The notes: a model not told the origin generated them from the sequence alone. Shown: positions 55,019-64,000, counted from the first letter of the stretch. The stretch: DNA of 64,000 bases from Siphonodentalium dalli (GCA_032622095.1 CP136067.1:124467030-124531029); one strand, 5' to 3'. Program-made: numbers and translations.

Positions 55019-55033
55019 TTTATATTGTCTTAT

Positions 55034-55306
55034 TTAACGCTGTCCTTACTAAATACTCATTGACAAGTACATGTAGTTCCCCTAGGAAATGTTCAGATAA
55101 TAAGTTCAGCAAATGACGAATTGTTGAACTTATTATCTTAATATTTGTCATCAATTATTAGCAATCCATCAGTACTTGTATTATCTTTCTGTCTGACTGT
55201 CATCTGCTTTTATTACCTGAACATCCCTCCAAATGAATAATAGACCATTCCAATGTATACTTTTAAGAGTGAGTGGGAGATTCCATTTTAGTATATAAAG
55301 GGTTAA
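55034..55306. mobile_element. Family D MITE, complete (273 bp)
   Basis: TTAA at both ends. gctgtccttactaaatactc on the left, gagattccattttagtatat on the right. Opposite in orientation to the 33.0 kb copy. Confidence 0.93.
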
Positions 55307-55445
55307 CATCTCAACAAATGAAATGAATGAATAGGAATCCATATGGCGTTTTCAGTATATTTTCAAACATCTCAGAACAGAAAATGAAAGTTTTTTTTAA
55401 AGATATTAACAATGTTTTTAAAGATGGTCGATCTCTTCCTAAATA

Positions 55446-55610
55446 CAGTAATGCTCTAAATAATCGACCCCTTAACCACAGCAGAATTATGGGTAACTTT
55501 TCAGGATTTAGTCGGAAATATGGCTTGTTGCCATTCATCGGAAAGCTCTCGTCGAAAAGTTACCCATAATTCTGCTGTGGTTAAGGGGTCGATTATTTAG
55601 AGCATTACTG
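55446..55610. mobile_element. Family A MITE, deletion form (165 bp)
   Basis: Left arm complete to gaaagctctcgtc; right arm begins gaaaagttacccataattct. Both arms carry gaccccttaacc/ggttaaggggtc. TA flanks on both sides. Confidence 0.94.
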
Positions 55611-55622
55611 TAGTTTTCAGGC

Positions 55623-55926
55623 TATAAAATAATAAATATGAGTCGATGACACCTGTCCGGAAACGCTTCTATCAATTAATTTTTATTTTTTATTGATATT
55701 TTCTTATATAATGCGATAATCAAGTGGGACATTTTTTCGTTACTATTTTTAGAATTTTTTGATAGAGTTATGCTGCATGCTATGCTCTCAACGAACCCGT
55801 GATCTATAAATGTCCCGAATTGATTGTATGTATACATATTATACCAGAAAATTTGAAATAAAATCAATATTAATTGATAGAAGCATTTCCGCACAGGTGT
55901 CTTCGACTCATATTTATTATTTTATA
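55623..55926. mobile_element. Family Z foldback (304 bp, ~55-bp inverted repeats)
   Basis: Left tataaaataataaatatgag plus tcgatgacacctgtccggaa; right its complement with a few changes, ending attattttata at 55926. The ~195-bp middle is AT-rich. Single copy here; superfamily unknown. Confidence 0.82.
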
Positions 55927-56386
55927 CGAAGGAAACTATATAAAACGTGTTAAAGCAAGAGATAGACCATTTAAAAAAAAACATTTTCTGACTTTTATTG
56001 TAAATGTTGTCTGGAAAGATACCACAATAGCAATGTCATTTACGATCACTGTCCTTTCCTACCTGTCGCAATATCTGTAACTCTTCGTTATCCGGGACCT
56101 GGTGTATAACCAAGTTAAAATCTACGCAATAAGCACCTATTATACAGCTCAATAGATTCTCTTTGCATTTTCATACAATACCTGTTCACGGCCTGCTTTC
56201 TTGATGCCATTGAAAACTCATTATTTATGCGGCTTTCAACACCTTCTATTATCAAACCGTCCATTCTCATTCTGACAGTGAGATTTACTTTAGTAATGTT
56301 TTCTCACTGTCTGACATAGGTGTCTCTAGGTATTCTGTGGAAAGTTAAAATGGCAGAAAATACAGGTATGTTTCATAGTAGTAAGC
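55927..56386. other. Unassigned sequence
   Basis: About 460 bp with no recognised repeat or gene. Confidence 0.45.
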
Positions 56387-56842
56387 TTAAATGTACTCAA
56401 TCCGATCAGACACTCCTAAATTACTATTTCTTTGGCTTCGGAGGTAAATAATATTTTATTTGAGTTGAGTAACCCACTCATCAAAGCTCAGAGTGATCAG
56501 ATTACGATTTTTGAAGTTTGTTATTTCTCGAGATGTGTAATAATATGTGGCCAAGAAACACATGGTCAAATGGAGGGTCTCGGACAAAATTGCGGATGAA
56601 GATGGATAATTATAATATCAAGTGGTAAAACGGTCAAATTTTTTGATAATACGGCCATATTTTGTTGAACAAAATGTTGATAACTAACCAGTTTTGGAAA
56701 ATTTGACACCATAGTTGACAGTGGTTAGCATTATTTTGTTGCAATTAATCGATTCTGATAACTTAAGCGTATTTTTAAGAAATGTTGTTGTTGTTGTATC
56801 TTGATGGTATGGGGACCGTCTGATCGGATTGAGTACCTTTAA
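56387..56842. mobile_element. Family T element, longest copy (456 bp)
   Basis: Begins ttaaatgtactcaatccgat and ends gatcggattgagtaccttta. Here the two termini are good inverted repeats (about 20 bp). Interior gttgttgttgtatcttgatg is the reverse of the caacaacaaca block of 7.3 kb. Confidence 0.88.
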
Positions 56843-56965
56843 ATTACAACTAGCAGTAAGGGTACGGTACATTCATGCACTGGCAAATTTTCTCAGCATT
56901 TTATAATAAATCAGGCATCTCATAGAAAAAAAAACCACTGGTGCCAGAATATGAATGGCAACATA

Positions 56966-57079
56966 CAGTAACCCGAGAGCTTTCCGATGAATGGCAACAA
57001 GCCATATTTCCGACTAAATCCTGAAAAGTTACCCATAATTCTGCTGTGTTTAAGGAGTCGATTAATTAGAGCATTACTG
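56966..57079. mobile_element. Family A, right arm with short left tip (114 bp)
   Basis: Starts cagtaacccgagagctttcc, so only cagtaa of the left arm remains, followed by a complete right arm. TA flanks on both sides. Confidence 0.93.
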
Positions 57080-57545
57080 TACATATAAAATGCATATTTA
57101 CCAAAGCTAAAGACATGAGAAGTAAATTTCGGTAGTCCACACATAACGTGCTACTATAACACATTACCTTAAAATACCTGTGTGATTGATTCTTGTGAGA
57201 TAATTGCATGATATTTACAGGCAAATTTTGATAGCATCGCTGCTAGTGGAACTATATAGTTTTTACTTCTGATGTAGTACAGAAGCATTTTATAAAGCAT
57301 TTTTGCCTTTGGTTTCTGGCACATTGTAATTAATTGGATACTCGCTGATGGCTATTTGATATATTCCCATTTATTCATTTATTGGGGATGCTCAGTTAAT
57401 AAGATCAACAATCAGCCTGTTGATATTTTTATCTGAACTTTTGAATGAATGAATGGGAATCCACATGTTGTTTGTATCCCTGTTGCTTGCTTGTATTTGA
57501 ATACCCCAACAACAAGTGAATAATAATACACCATTCCATTGTTTA

Positions 57546-57999
57546 GTTTTGGGGTGGATCAGTTAATGCAGGACACACTTTTTCAAAAGACAACTAAAGT
57601 TATGAAAATTTTATAGCTAATATATTCTACATAATACAGTCTGTTCGTATCAGAATACAAGAAAACTGATGATTTCAAAAGTCAAAATTTCAAAAGATTT
57701 TTAACATTCTCCATCAAGATTTTTCAAGTTAAGTTTTTGACGTATTGATGCACAATCCAAGACTATCACTAAACCCCTCCCTACAGAACAGGTAGAACAC
57801 CTTTAACATAATGCAATGTTTCTTTATATAATATCAGTACCACTAATTACATTAGGATCATCTTGCGTCAATGACTGTTAAATAAGTAAAATGTTTGATA
57901 TCTCATGGAAAATGTCAATATATACAGATCCTAAAAGAGGATGCATGAGTATGGCTTTGTTAATTGTGATATATTAATTAGCGGTGATATCTCTAAAAA
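57546..57999 (+). repeat. Segmental duplication, copy 1 (~450 bp)
   Basis: Starts tggggtggatcagttaatgc. Contains gatgcacaatccaagactat, aattacattaggatcatctt, gcgtcaatgactgttaaata and gagtatggctttgttaattg. Matches 58035-58580. Confidence 0.93.
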
Positions 58000-58034
58000 T
58001 GTTTAGTTATTGATTATAATGGAAGTATCCATTT

Positions 58035-58580
58035 AGGGGCGGATCAGTTGATGTAGGACATGCTGTTCCAAATTTAAATTCCAAAGACACCTGAAGATAT
58101 GAGAATTTATAGCAAATATATTCTCCGTAATACAGTCTTCTCTGGAAGTTTTCTTTTTTATCAAATTTCTCTAAAAATATCTTCACATATATTCTATTTT
58201 TTTTAGTTTAGTTTCTCAATATCCCCAAATTATAGACGTCACATTGCATAATCGAGGTTCCCAATGGATGTACATCACAATATTGGGAACTTCAATCTGA
58301 GTCTCGAGGGATGTTTATGATGAATTGATGCACACTCCAAGATTGTCACCCTTCCCCTCCCCCATAGAACAGACAGTGCACCTTTTTTACATAATCTGAT
58401 GTTCCTTTATAAAATATCAATGCCACACTAATTACATTAGGATCATCTTGCGTCAATGACTGTTAAATGAGTAAAATGGTTGGTATCTCATGGAAAACGT
58501 CAATACGATTCAGATCATAAAACAGGACACATGAGTATGGCTTTGTTAATTGTAATGATTAGTAATTAGCGGTGATAATG
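58035..58580 (+). repeat. Segmental duplication, copy 2, with inserted E fragment
   Basis: Same word order as copy 1 from aggggcggatcagttgatgt to attagcggtgataat. Copy 2 holds a family E piece at about 58138-58310 that copy 1 lacks. Confidence 0.93.
58138..58310. mobile_element. Family E core fragment
   Basis: tttatcaaatttctctaaaa, tcaatatccccaaattatag and ggttcccaatggatgtacat, then ggaacttcaatctgagtct; no hairpins. Confidence 0.85.
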
Positions 58581-58857
58581 GGCCTGTATCATCCCGCTTT
58601 ATTAGGAAGTGACTTCACTCCTGGGTGTCTGTTGTTAATCAATCATCGTGTTGATTGATTGGCTGACAATAGCCGTTTATTGGGGAATATTCACACAGTC
58701 GACCTATAATTTCATTGCTCTTCAAGAATGTTTAAACGCTGAGATAATTAATAATGGGTCTAACCCTTTTCCTGTCTGGTTCAAACAGTGAAGTTTGTCC
58801 ACACGGTGAACATTTTAAGCTTATATTGACGCTCGGGATCAAATCTATGGAACATGT

Positions 58858-59362
58858 AGATCATGCCATGAATCTCTACTCTGGCTTACACCCGTTGAGA
58901 TCATATTCCATCAGTACAAAACCTGGGAACTTTTTTGAAGTTTTGACAGGGAACCTTATAAAGTCGATAAAAATTATAAAATAATGCAGGGAATATATTT
59001 CCTAGTTATCAGCTGTTCCTTAATAATACACTTCACTGTACGTGAAGGTCCCAACTCAAAATTTCCCGATTTAAGTGACTTTGTGAGCGGTTTTGCTTTG
59101 CGTCGCTTACAATTATGGAATTTCTCCTGGGTAATTAATTTGATGTTCATTGCGATATTGGCTCACAAAAGTCACAGAAAACACCTTGGGACCTTCACCT
59201 ACAGTAAAGTACATTATCAAGGAACAGGTAATAACTAAGAAATATATAATTTTTTCGACTTTATGAGGTTCCCTGTCAAAACTTCAAAAAGTTCCCAGAT
59301 TTTTACTTATGGATTATGATCTCTACAGGTGTTAGCCAGAGTACAGATTCATGGCATGATCT
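58858..59362 (+). mobile_element. Family R element, complete (505 bp)
   Basis: Terminal inverted repeats agatcatgccatgaatctct (left) and acagattcatggcatgatct (right). Interior acgtgaaggtcccaactcaa, ttgcgtcgcttacaattatg, aggaacaggtaataactaag. Two frames of 76 and 84 codons cross it but are not kept in other R copies, so it is taken as non-autonomous. Confidence 0.92.
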
Positions 59363-59446
59363 ATTGAAAGTGATTCTATTGCCCTCCTGAAAATGTGTAA
59401 TTTCATATTTGCAGTACTACTTGATTCACTGGAAAACAATTGAATA

Positions 59447-59514
59447 CAGTAATGCCCTAAGTAATCGACTCCTTAACCACAGCAGAATTATGGGTAACTT
59501 TTCAGGATTTACTG
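59447..59514. mobile_element. Family A MITE, minimal form (68 bp)
   Basis: Left 60 bp (cagtaatgccctaagtaatc to tttcaggattt) fused directly to the last four bases actg. TA flanks on both sides. The palindrome is entirely lost. Confidence 0.93.
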
Positions 59515-59573
59515 TAGGACTTTTCAAACTTATTAGCTAAACATCTCAATAATTGAACAGTCATCCTCCCAAG

Positions 59574-59647
59574 CCTGCAAATAGTATGTCTGTCATTTGC
59601 AGAATGAGGTCCCCAGAGGATGAATTTAGTGATGCTATCCCACATGG
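59574..59647. mobile_element. Family E fragment (left end)
   Basis: aagcctgcaaatagtatgtc then the first hairpin arm to gatgctatcccacatgg. Confidence 0.85.
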
Positions 59648-59809
59648 CAACAAACAGATGTTGAGATAATATAAATGCAGAAGGATTCATGTTCATTGAT
59701 GGGGAAATGTTCAGGTAATAAGTTCATCAAACAACCTAACTTATTATCTGAACATTTCCTAAGGGAAACTAACTACTCATCAATGAGTATTTAATATAGA
59801 AAGGGTTAA
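59648..59809. mobile_element. Family D MITE, right part
   Basis: aatgcagaaggattcatgtt, a foldback around aataagttcatcaaacaacc, ending aatatagaaagggttaa; TTAA at 59806-59809. Confidence 0.88.
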
Positions 59810-59844
59810 ATTTCACTTATTGGTAATTAATTGCAAGAAGCATG

Positions 59845-60428
59845 TTTAAAGGTGTACTGTAATCCGGCTATTTATGGGACCATTAGACCTGTTGCCCTCA
59901 AAAAATATTTTCCGGGAGATTGGTCACAATTTTCCGTGAGATTGGGGGATTTAAAATAATTGAATTCTTTTTGTATTTTTGTAATGTCAACAAAGAAAAA
60001 AAATTAAACAAAATTTGTTATCATCTATCACACAGAAACATGCAAGTTTTGTAAAAATTAACAAACAATTCTTCAGTTATTGTGTAGTTATACATTTTAT
60101 TGTCTGGGGACCATGCATCTCCTTTTATACTCAACAGAATATGTGCAACAAATGAATGAATTTGAGCCAGTGATTGGTGCAAATACACTCATATGCTCCA
60201 TGAATGATACATACAGCATGGTAATTATAATGAAAATGAATTTATGGCTGGAGTCATAAATTCATTTTCATTATAAAGACCATGTTGTTTGCGTTGTTCA
60301 TAGAGCACATGAGTGTATTTTGCACTAATCCATGGCTCAAATTCATTCATTTGTTGCATATATTCTGTTGAGTATAAAAGGAGATGGTCCCATAAATGAC
60401 TGCATTTAGTGTACAGTACCCCTTTAAA
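59845..60428. mobile_element. Family W large foldback (584 bp)
   Basis: Ends tttaaaggtgtactgtaatc and tgtacagtacccctttaaa. Inner arms of about 140 bp (60108-60250 against 60250-60395) pair closely: ctccttttatactcaacaga, gaatgaatttgagcca and aatgaaaatgaatttatg with their complements. The outer left arm (59890-60100) has no partner, so the element carries an asymmetric insert or has lost part of the right arm. Confidence 0.88.
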
Positions 60429-61868
60429 TTTGATGATAAAACATTTTGATATTTCGAGAATAATTAAAAAAAACCACATTTGCTAAAGTATAACTGAAGC
60501 AGACCTTTAGATAAATGAGATGCAGGTGGGAAATATAATAGTGTGAAGAGGGTTATAGGATTGCCAATAAATTAACTAAAAAGATGCCAAATTGAATTGA
60601 AATTTTTTGAATTAAGTTTAATTTTCTATGTGCATAGTACCTACTCTTCAATACCACTGTCCGTGTATCGTTTAAGAACCATTTAATAAAAATGCGTAGT
60701 CATTGTACTTTTTCAAACTCCCTCTATTGAGTTTTATTTGTTTGAACTATACCACATTGGTTCATCATTCCGCACATCAAATTTAATATTGAGCTAATTT
60801 CGTTCACAAATTCGCTGGAACATTTGTGTGACTAAGTTTATGTAAGTTTAAAAATTATAAAATTCTTTGTCGTCACTGTTTGCGGATAGAGGACTGAGTA
60901 GTGGTTTATTCCATGGTAGGAACAATCGTATTCATAAATAGCATACCTACAACAAATAGTGAAATAATCACGCCATTTAATTGCCATCGTCGACACTTAT
61001 GTACACTAAATACAAGCCTTTTGTTGAATCTTACTTCAATCGAAAACAATACCTTTTATGCCAAGTTTTATATAAAATTGAATTTCATTGCAATAGCCAT
61101 AAATATTAAAATGGGTATTGTTAGGCTAGAAGCCGTTATTCTTCTTCACAAAATCTCTCCGCCTGTAATAATTCATAATAACCTCCACCCAAAATTACGA
61201 CCATTACAATCGTAGCCTATCGGTGAAAAGACATGCAATTTTAAAAGGTTTGTCATTTGTCGAATGGAATAATGTTATCAACAGAAGTTCAAAGGAAACC
61301 ACCTTATAATTATTATTTCACTGTGTTCTGTTCTTTGCTCCTATTCTGTCTTGGCTACAGAGAAAAAAAAATACGATTTTTAATCACCTGACCATTGACT
61401 TGTTAAGAGAGCCATGCTGTGCGTCATAATGGTAGGTAGGAATATTTTATCTCTTAGTTTCGGATATCTCCAATTACAGCATCTAATGGATGTTATAGCT
61501 GTATTTATAGCATAGAAATGTGTTTTAAGCATTCCATCTCGAATGTTAAAATCCACTTTAATATGAAAGTAAATCTTGCATAATTTCTTTATTTTTGACA
61601 AAATTTGTTCAATTTTCCAAATTTTTGTTCATTTTTGAAAAAATAATTGTACATTTTTGATAATTTTTTCCACTATTTTTTAAGTTTTGTCATGTTAGAT
61701 CAATTTAATTTTTGCTGTACACCAATTATAGTTTTGTTAATTATCTTGAAGCAGGGCATAATGTTAATTCTACAACTCCCCCTCTCCAACAGGGAGTTGG
61801 TCTAAGCCATTGTATATAGCTTAATATATTATATGCAAACTCATTATTGATGCCCTTTATGGATGGGT
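60429..61868. other. Unassigned sequence
   Basis: About 1.44 kb. A 104-codon frame at 60901-61215 is the longest non-repeat frame in the window but has no recognised domain and an AT-driven composition; it is not called as a gene. Confidence 0.4.
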
Positions 61869-62070
61869 TTAACCCTTTCAGTGCCAAGTCCATTTTTTGT
61901 ATCAACCCATATTTCCTTGATGATTTTTCAAATTTATTGATTATAATAATGAGATACATTGATGGAAAGAGCTCTTAGAGCTCTTTCCATCAATGTATCA
62001 CATTATTATGAAAAATGATCAAGGAAATATGGGTTGATACAAAAATCGGACTTGGCACTGAAAGGGTTAA
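61869..62070. mobile_element. Family F foldback MITE (202 bp)
   Basis: TTAA at both ends with ccctttcagtgccaagtcca and ggacttggcactgaaaggg. Arms pair up to gaaagagctcttagagctct. Compared with the 27.9 kb copy the right arm lacks about 14 bp (attattatgaaaaatgatca). Confidence 0.96.
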
Positions 62071-62179
62071 TAACACAACTGAGATTTTGTCTATTTTGTT
62101 CAAAGTCTGACCATTATTGTTGGAAATCACATCTATTGGAAGCTGCATGTGTAGTTAATGTTAGACAATCCAGGGACCC

Positions 62180-62287
62180 ACTTATAATGCGACTTGGGAG
62201 ATTTCTTCTCCCTAAATTGTCCCACTGCTCCCTATGTTTGTCCTAGGGAGAAGTGACTTCTCTTTCATATACCAGTATGCATATCAT
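62180..62287 (-). mobile_element. Family U fragment, reverse orientation
   Basis: gggagatttcttctccctaa, tgtcccactgctccctatg, tagggagaagtgacttctct, ttcatataccagtatgcata. Lies about 150 bp before the 21-bp array and contains a similar cttctccct ... cccactgctccct spacing. Confidence 0.85.
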
Positions 62288-62433
62288 GTCCAAACATCAT
62301 ATTTAAAGTGTATTTCCTGATAATAATGATGTAATTACTCATTATAATGGTTTTATAAATGGGTTTTTTATTGCACAGTATTTACTGGAACATAGAAAGG
62401 TGGTGTTCATGTGTTAACTGAACTTCTGCCATT

Positions 62434-63175
62434 AAGACTTCTCCCTGATAACAGCCCACTTCTCCCTAATAACAGTCCACTTCTCCCTGATAACATTCCA
62501 CTTCTCCCTGATAACAGCCCACTTCTCCCTGATAACAGTCCACTTCTCCCTGATAACAGCCCACTTCTCCCTGATAACAGCCCACTTCTCTCTGATAACA
62601 GCCCACTTCTCCCTGATAACAGCCCACTTCTCTCTGATAACAGTCCACGTCTCCCTAATAACAGTCCACTTCTCCCTGATAACAGCCCACTTCTCCATAA
62701 TAACAGTCCACTTCTCCCTGATAACAGTCCACTTCTCCCTGATAACAGTTCACTTCTCCCTGATAATAGCCCACTTCTCCCTGATAACAGCCCACTTCTC
62801 CCTGATAACAGTCCACTTCTCCCTGATAACAGCCCACTTCTCCCTGATAACAGCCCACTTCTCTCTGATAACAGCCCACTTCTCCCTGATAACAGCCCAC
62901 TTCTCTCTGATAATAGTCCACGTCTCCCTAATAACAGTCCACTTCTCCCTGATAACAGCCCACTTCTCCATAATAACAGTCCACTTCTCCCTGATAACAG
63001 TCCACTTCTCCCTGATAACAGTCCACTTCTCCCTGATAATAGCCCACTTCTCCCTGATAACAGACCACTTCTCCCTGATAACAGCCCACTTCTCCATAAT
63101 AACAGCCCACTTCTCACTAATAACAGCCCACTTCTCCCTGATAACAGTCCACTTCTCCCCGATAACAGCCCACAT
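62434..63175 (+). repeat. 21-bp minisatellite (about 35 units) with 273-bp higher-order period
   Basis: Unit cacttctccctgataacagc plus c or t, 21 bp. Variants are ccctaat, ctctgat, ccataat and cacgtct. The variant string around ccacgtctccctaataacag at 62645 recurs at 62918, exactly 273 bp (13 units) later, with neighbours in the same order. Several frames on both strands stay open because 21 is a multiple of 3 and the unit lacks stops in them (299 codons plus, LLPDNSP repeats; 257 codons minus, SGLLSGR repeats). No evidence of expression. Confidence 0.97.
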
Positions 63176-63184
63176 TGCATTCAA

Positions 63185-63315
63185 TTAATATATAATTATG
63201 GTGGTGTGTATTGTCAATTTGGATTAATATTTGTAAAAAATAACTACTTTGAGCAAGATTATTCTCAATTTCTATTTGATCACCCTTCCGGGTGTTTAAC
63301 ATCACTTTAAGTCCA
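63185..63315 (+). repeat. Relative of the 12.5 kb insert and its 55-bp unit
   Basis: gtgtgtattgtcaatttgga, aataactactttgagcaaga and ctatttgatcacccttccgg, then gtttaacatcactttaag. Single copy of the unit that is triplicated at 12571-12735. Confidence 0.8.
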
Positions 63316-63450
63316 ACAACTATTATTATTATAAAAGTATATGCAGTTATGAATAAATAAATGAATGTAGAATAATATGGTCTTGGAACTATAATAAATA
63401 TCTTTAAATCTTAAACTGATTGCTTACGGTAATCAGCCGAAATCATCGTG

Positions 63451-63662
63451 CAGTAATGCCCTAAGTAATAGACTCCATAACCACAGCAGAATTATGGGTA
63501 ACTTTTCAGGATTTAGTCGGAAATATGGCTTGTTGCCATTCATCGGAAAGCTCTCCCGAGAGCTTTCCGATGAATGGCAACAAGCCATATTTCCGACTAA
63601 ATCCTGAAAAGTTACCCATAATTCTGCTGTGGTTATGGGGTCGATTACTTAGAGCATTACTG
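63451..63662. mobile_element. Family A foldback MITE, full length (212 bp)
   Basis: Palindrome centred near 63556. Right flank TA, left flank TG. Confidence 0.95.
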
Positions 63663-64000
63663 TATGTTCCTCCCTTTGAGTTTTACCGGAAATGAGAAGC
63701 ACTCCACTAAATAACTCGTAACCCGAGACAAACAATATCAAAACATGTGTCGGACAAACTTATAATTCTAGTACTGAATCAACAAAGCTAGCAGTATGTT
63801 CACCAGCTCTTTACGAAGATTGGTTTCCATGAAGCCAACATAATTAACTGGTCCCAGCATGACACAATAGACAAATAATATCGGGCTTCATCATTCAAGC
63901 AAAATTAAATACCTTTTTGAAGCAATCTCACATAAGTTCTGTAACAAATGCTATGGAATGCTCTGTTTCTAAATGATTCTGCTTCAATTGATAATAGTGG
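63663..64000. other. Unassigned sequence to window end
   Basis: About 340 bp with no recognised repeat or gene. Confidence 0.45.

Noticed and set aside
58754-59238. Two adjacent frames of 76 and 84 codons
   Set aside because: They cross a family R element and are not conserved in the R copies at 25.1 or 51.6 kb.
60901-61215. 104-codon open frame
   Set aside because: Longest non-repeat frame, but no recognised motif, AT-driven composition and no splice or promoter context that could be judged by eye.
62407-63310. Frames of 257-299 codons on both strands
   Set aside because: A stop-free 21-bp repeat explains several simultaneous open frames; listed as an array rather than a gene.

Overview
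The window looks like intergenic or intronic DNA from a repeat-rich eukaryotic nuclear genome. It is AT-rich, has no long open reading frame outside tandem repeats, no operon-like gene packing, no rRNA and no recognisable tRNA. Much of the sequence that can be classified is short non-autonomous DNA transposons (MITEs, mostly foldbacks) and tandem arrays. The repeat style, including tccgtccgtctg-type dispersed repeats, suggests a marine invertebrate, possibly a bivalve mollusc; that is inference and weakly held. No cellular protein-coding gene could be supported. The only protein-level signal is a decayed non-LTR reverse transcriptase tail near 24.5-24.8 kb.

Repeat families, named by letter for this annotation. 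A: full-length palindrome of about 213 bp with ends CAGTAATGCYCTAA and TA flanks, about 31 copies. B, C, D and F: elements bounded by TTAA with termini TTAACCCTTT (piggyBac-like end style) but different interiors. B and C carry two 65-80 bp hairpins around CCAATGCATTCTC; F is one long foldback; D is an asymmetric 250-270 bp element. E: CAAGCCT-ended elements with one to three 90-bp hairpins and an 8-9 bp target duplication. R: about 510 bp with an AGATCATGCCATGAA terminal inverted repeat. T: TTAAAGGTAC-ended, 270-456 bp. U: a dispersed fragment around AGAGAGAAGTCACTTCTCCC. P and Q: dispersed repeats with tccgtcc motifs. V: an 863-bp element with CAGGGTTC ends. W, X, Z: single large foldbacks.

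Layout. 0-1.2 kb: three tandem copies of a ~450-bp unit. 1.4-4.1 kb: P, D and two A copies. 4.33-5.58 kb: a 22-bp satellite. 5.6-6.5 kb: B with duplicated flanks. 7-19 kb: T, B, A, C, D, E, R, V, X, U and P copies, plus a 3 x 55-bp array inside R. 19-24.4 kb: E-rich, with a U duplication. 24.5-28.3 kb: LINE remnant, 3 x 43-bp array, R, Q, T, and D containing F. 28.5-38.7 kb: A, E, B, D, an 18-bp array, C, T, and a nest of C in A in R. 39-42.5 kb: multi-unit tandem duplications and a B-bearing ~310-bp array. 42.7-44.7 kb: the largest stretch with no recognised repeat. 44.7-59.8 kb: D, A, E, R and T copies plus two larger duplications. 59.8-62.1 kb: W and F foldbacks. 62.43-63.18 kb: a 21-bp minisatellite with a 273-bp higher-order period, then a final A copy.

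The biological story is transposition history rather than genes. Nested insertions with visible TA or TTAA duplications order the families in time, and several TTAA-bounded elements sit between duplicated flanks.
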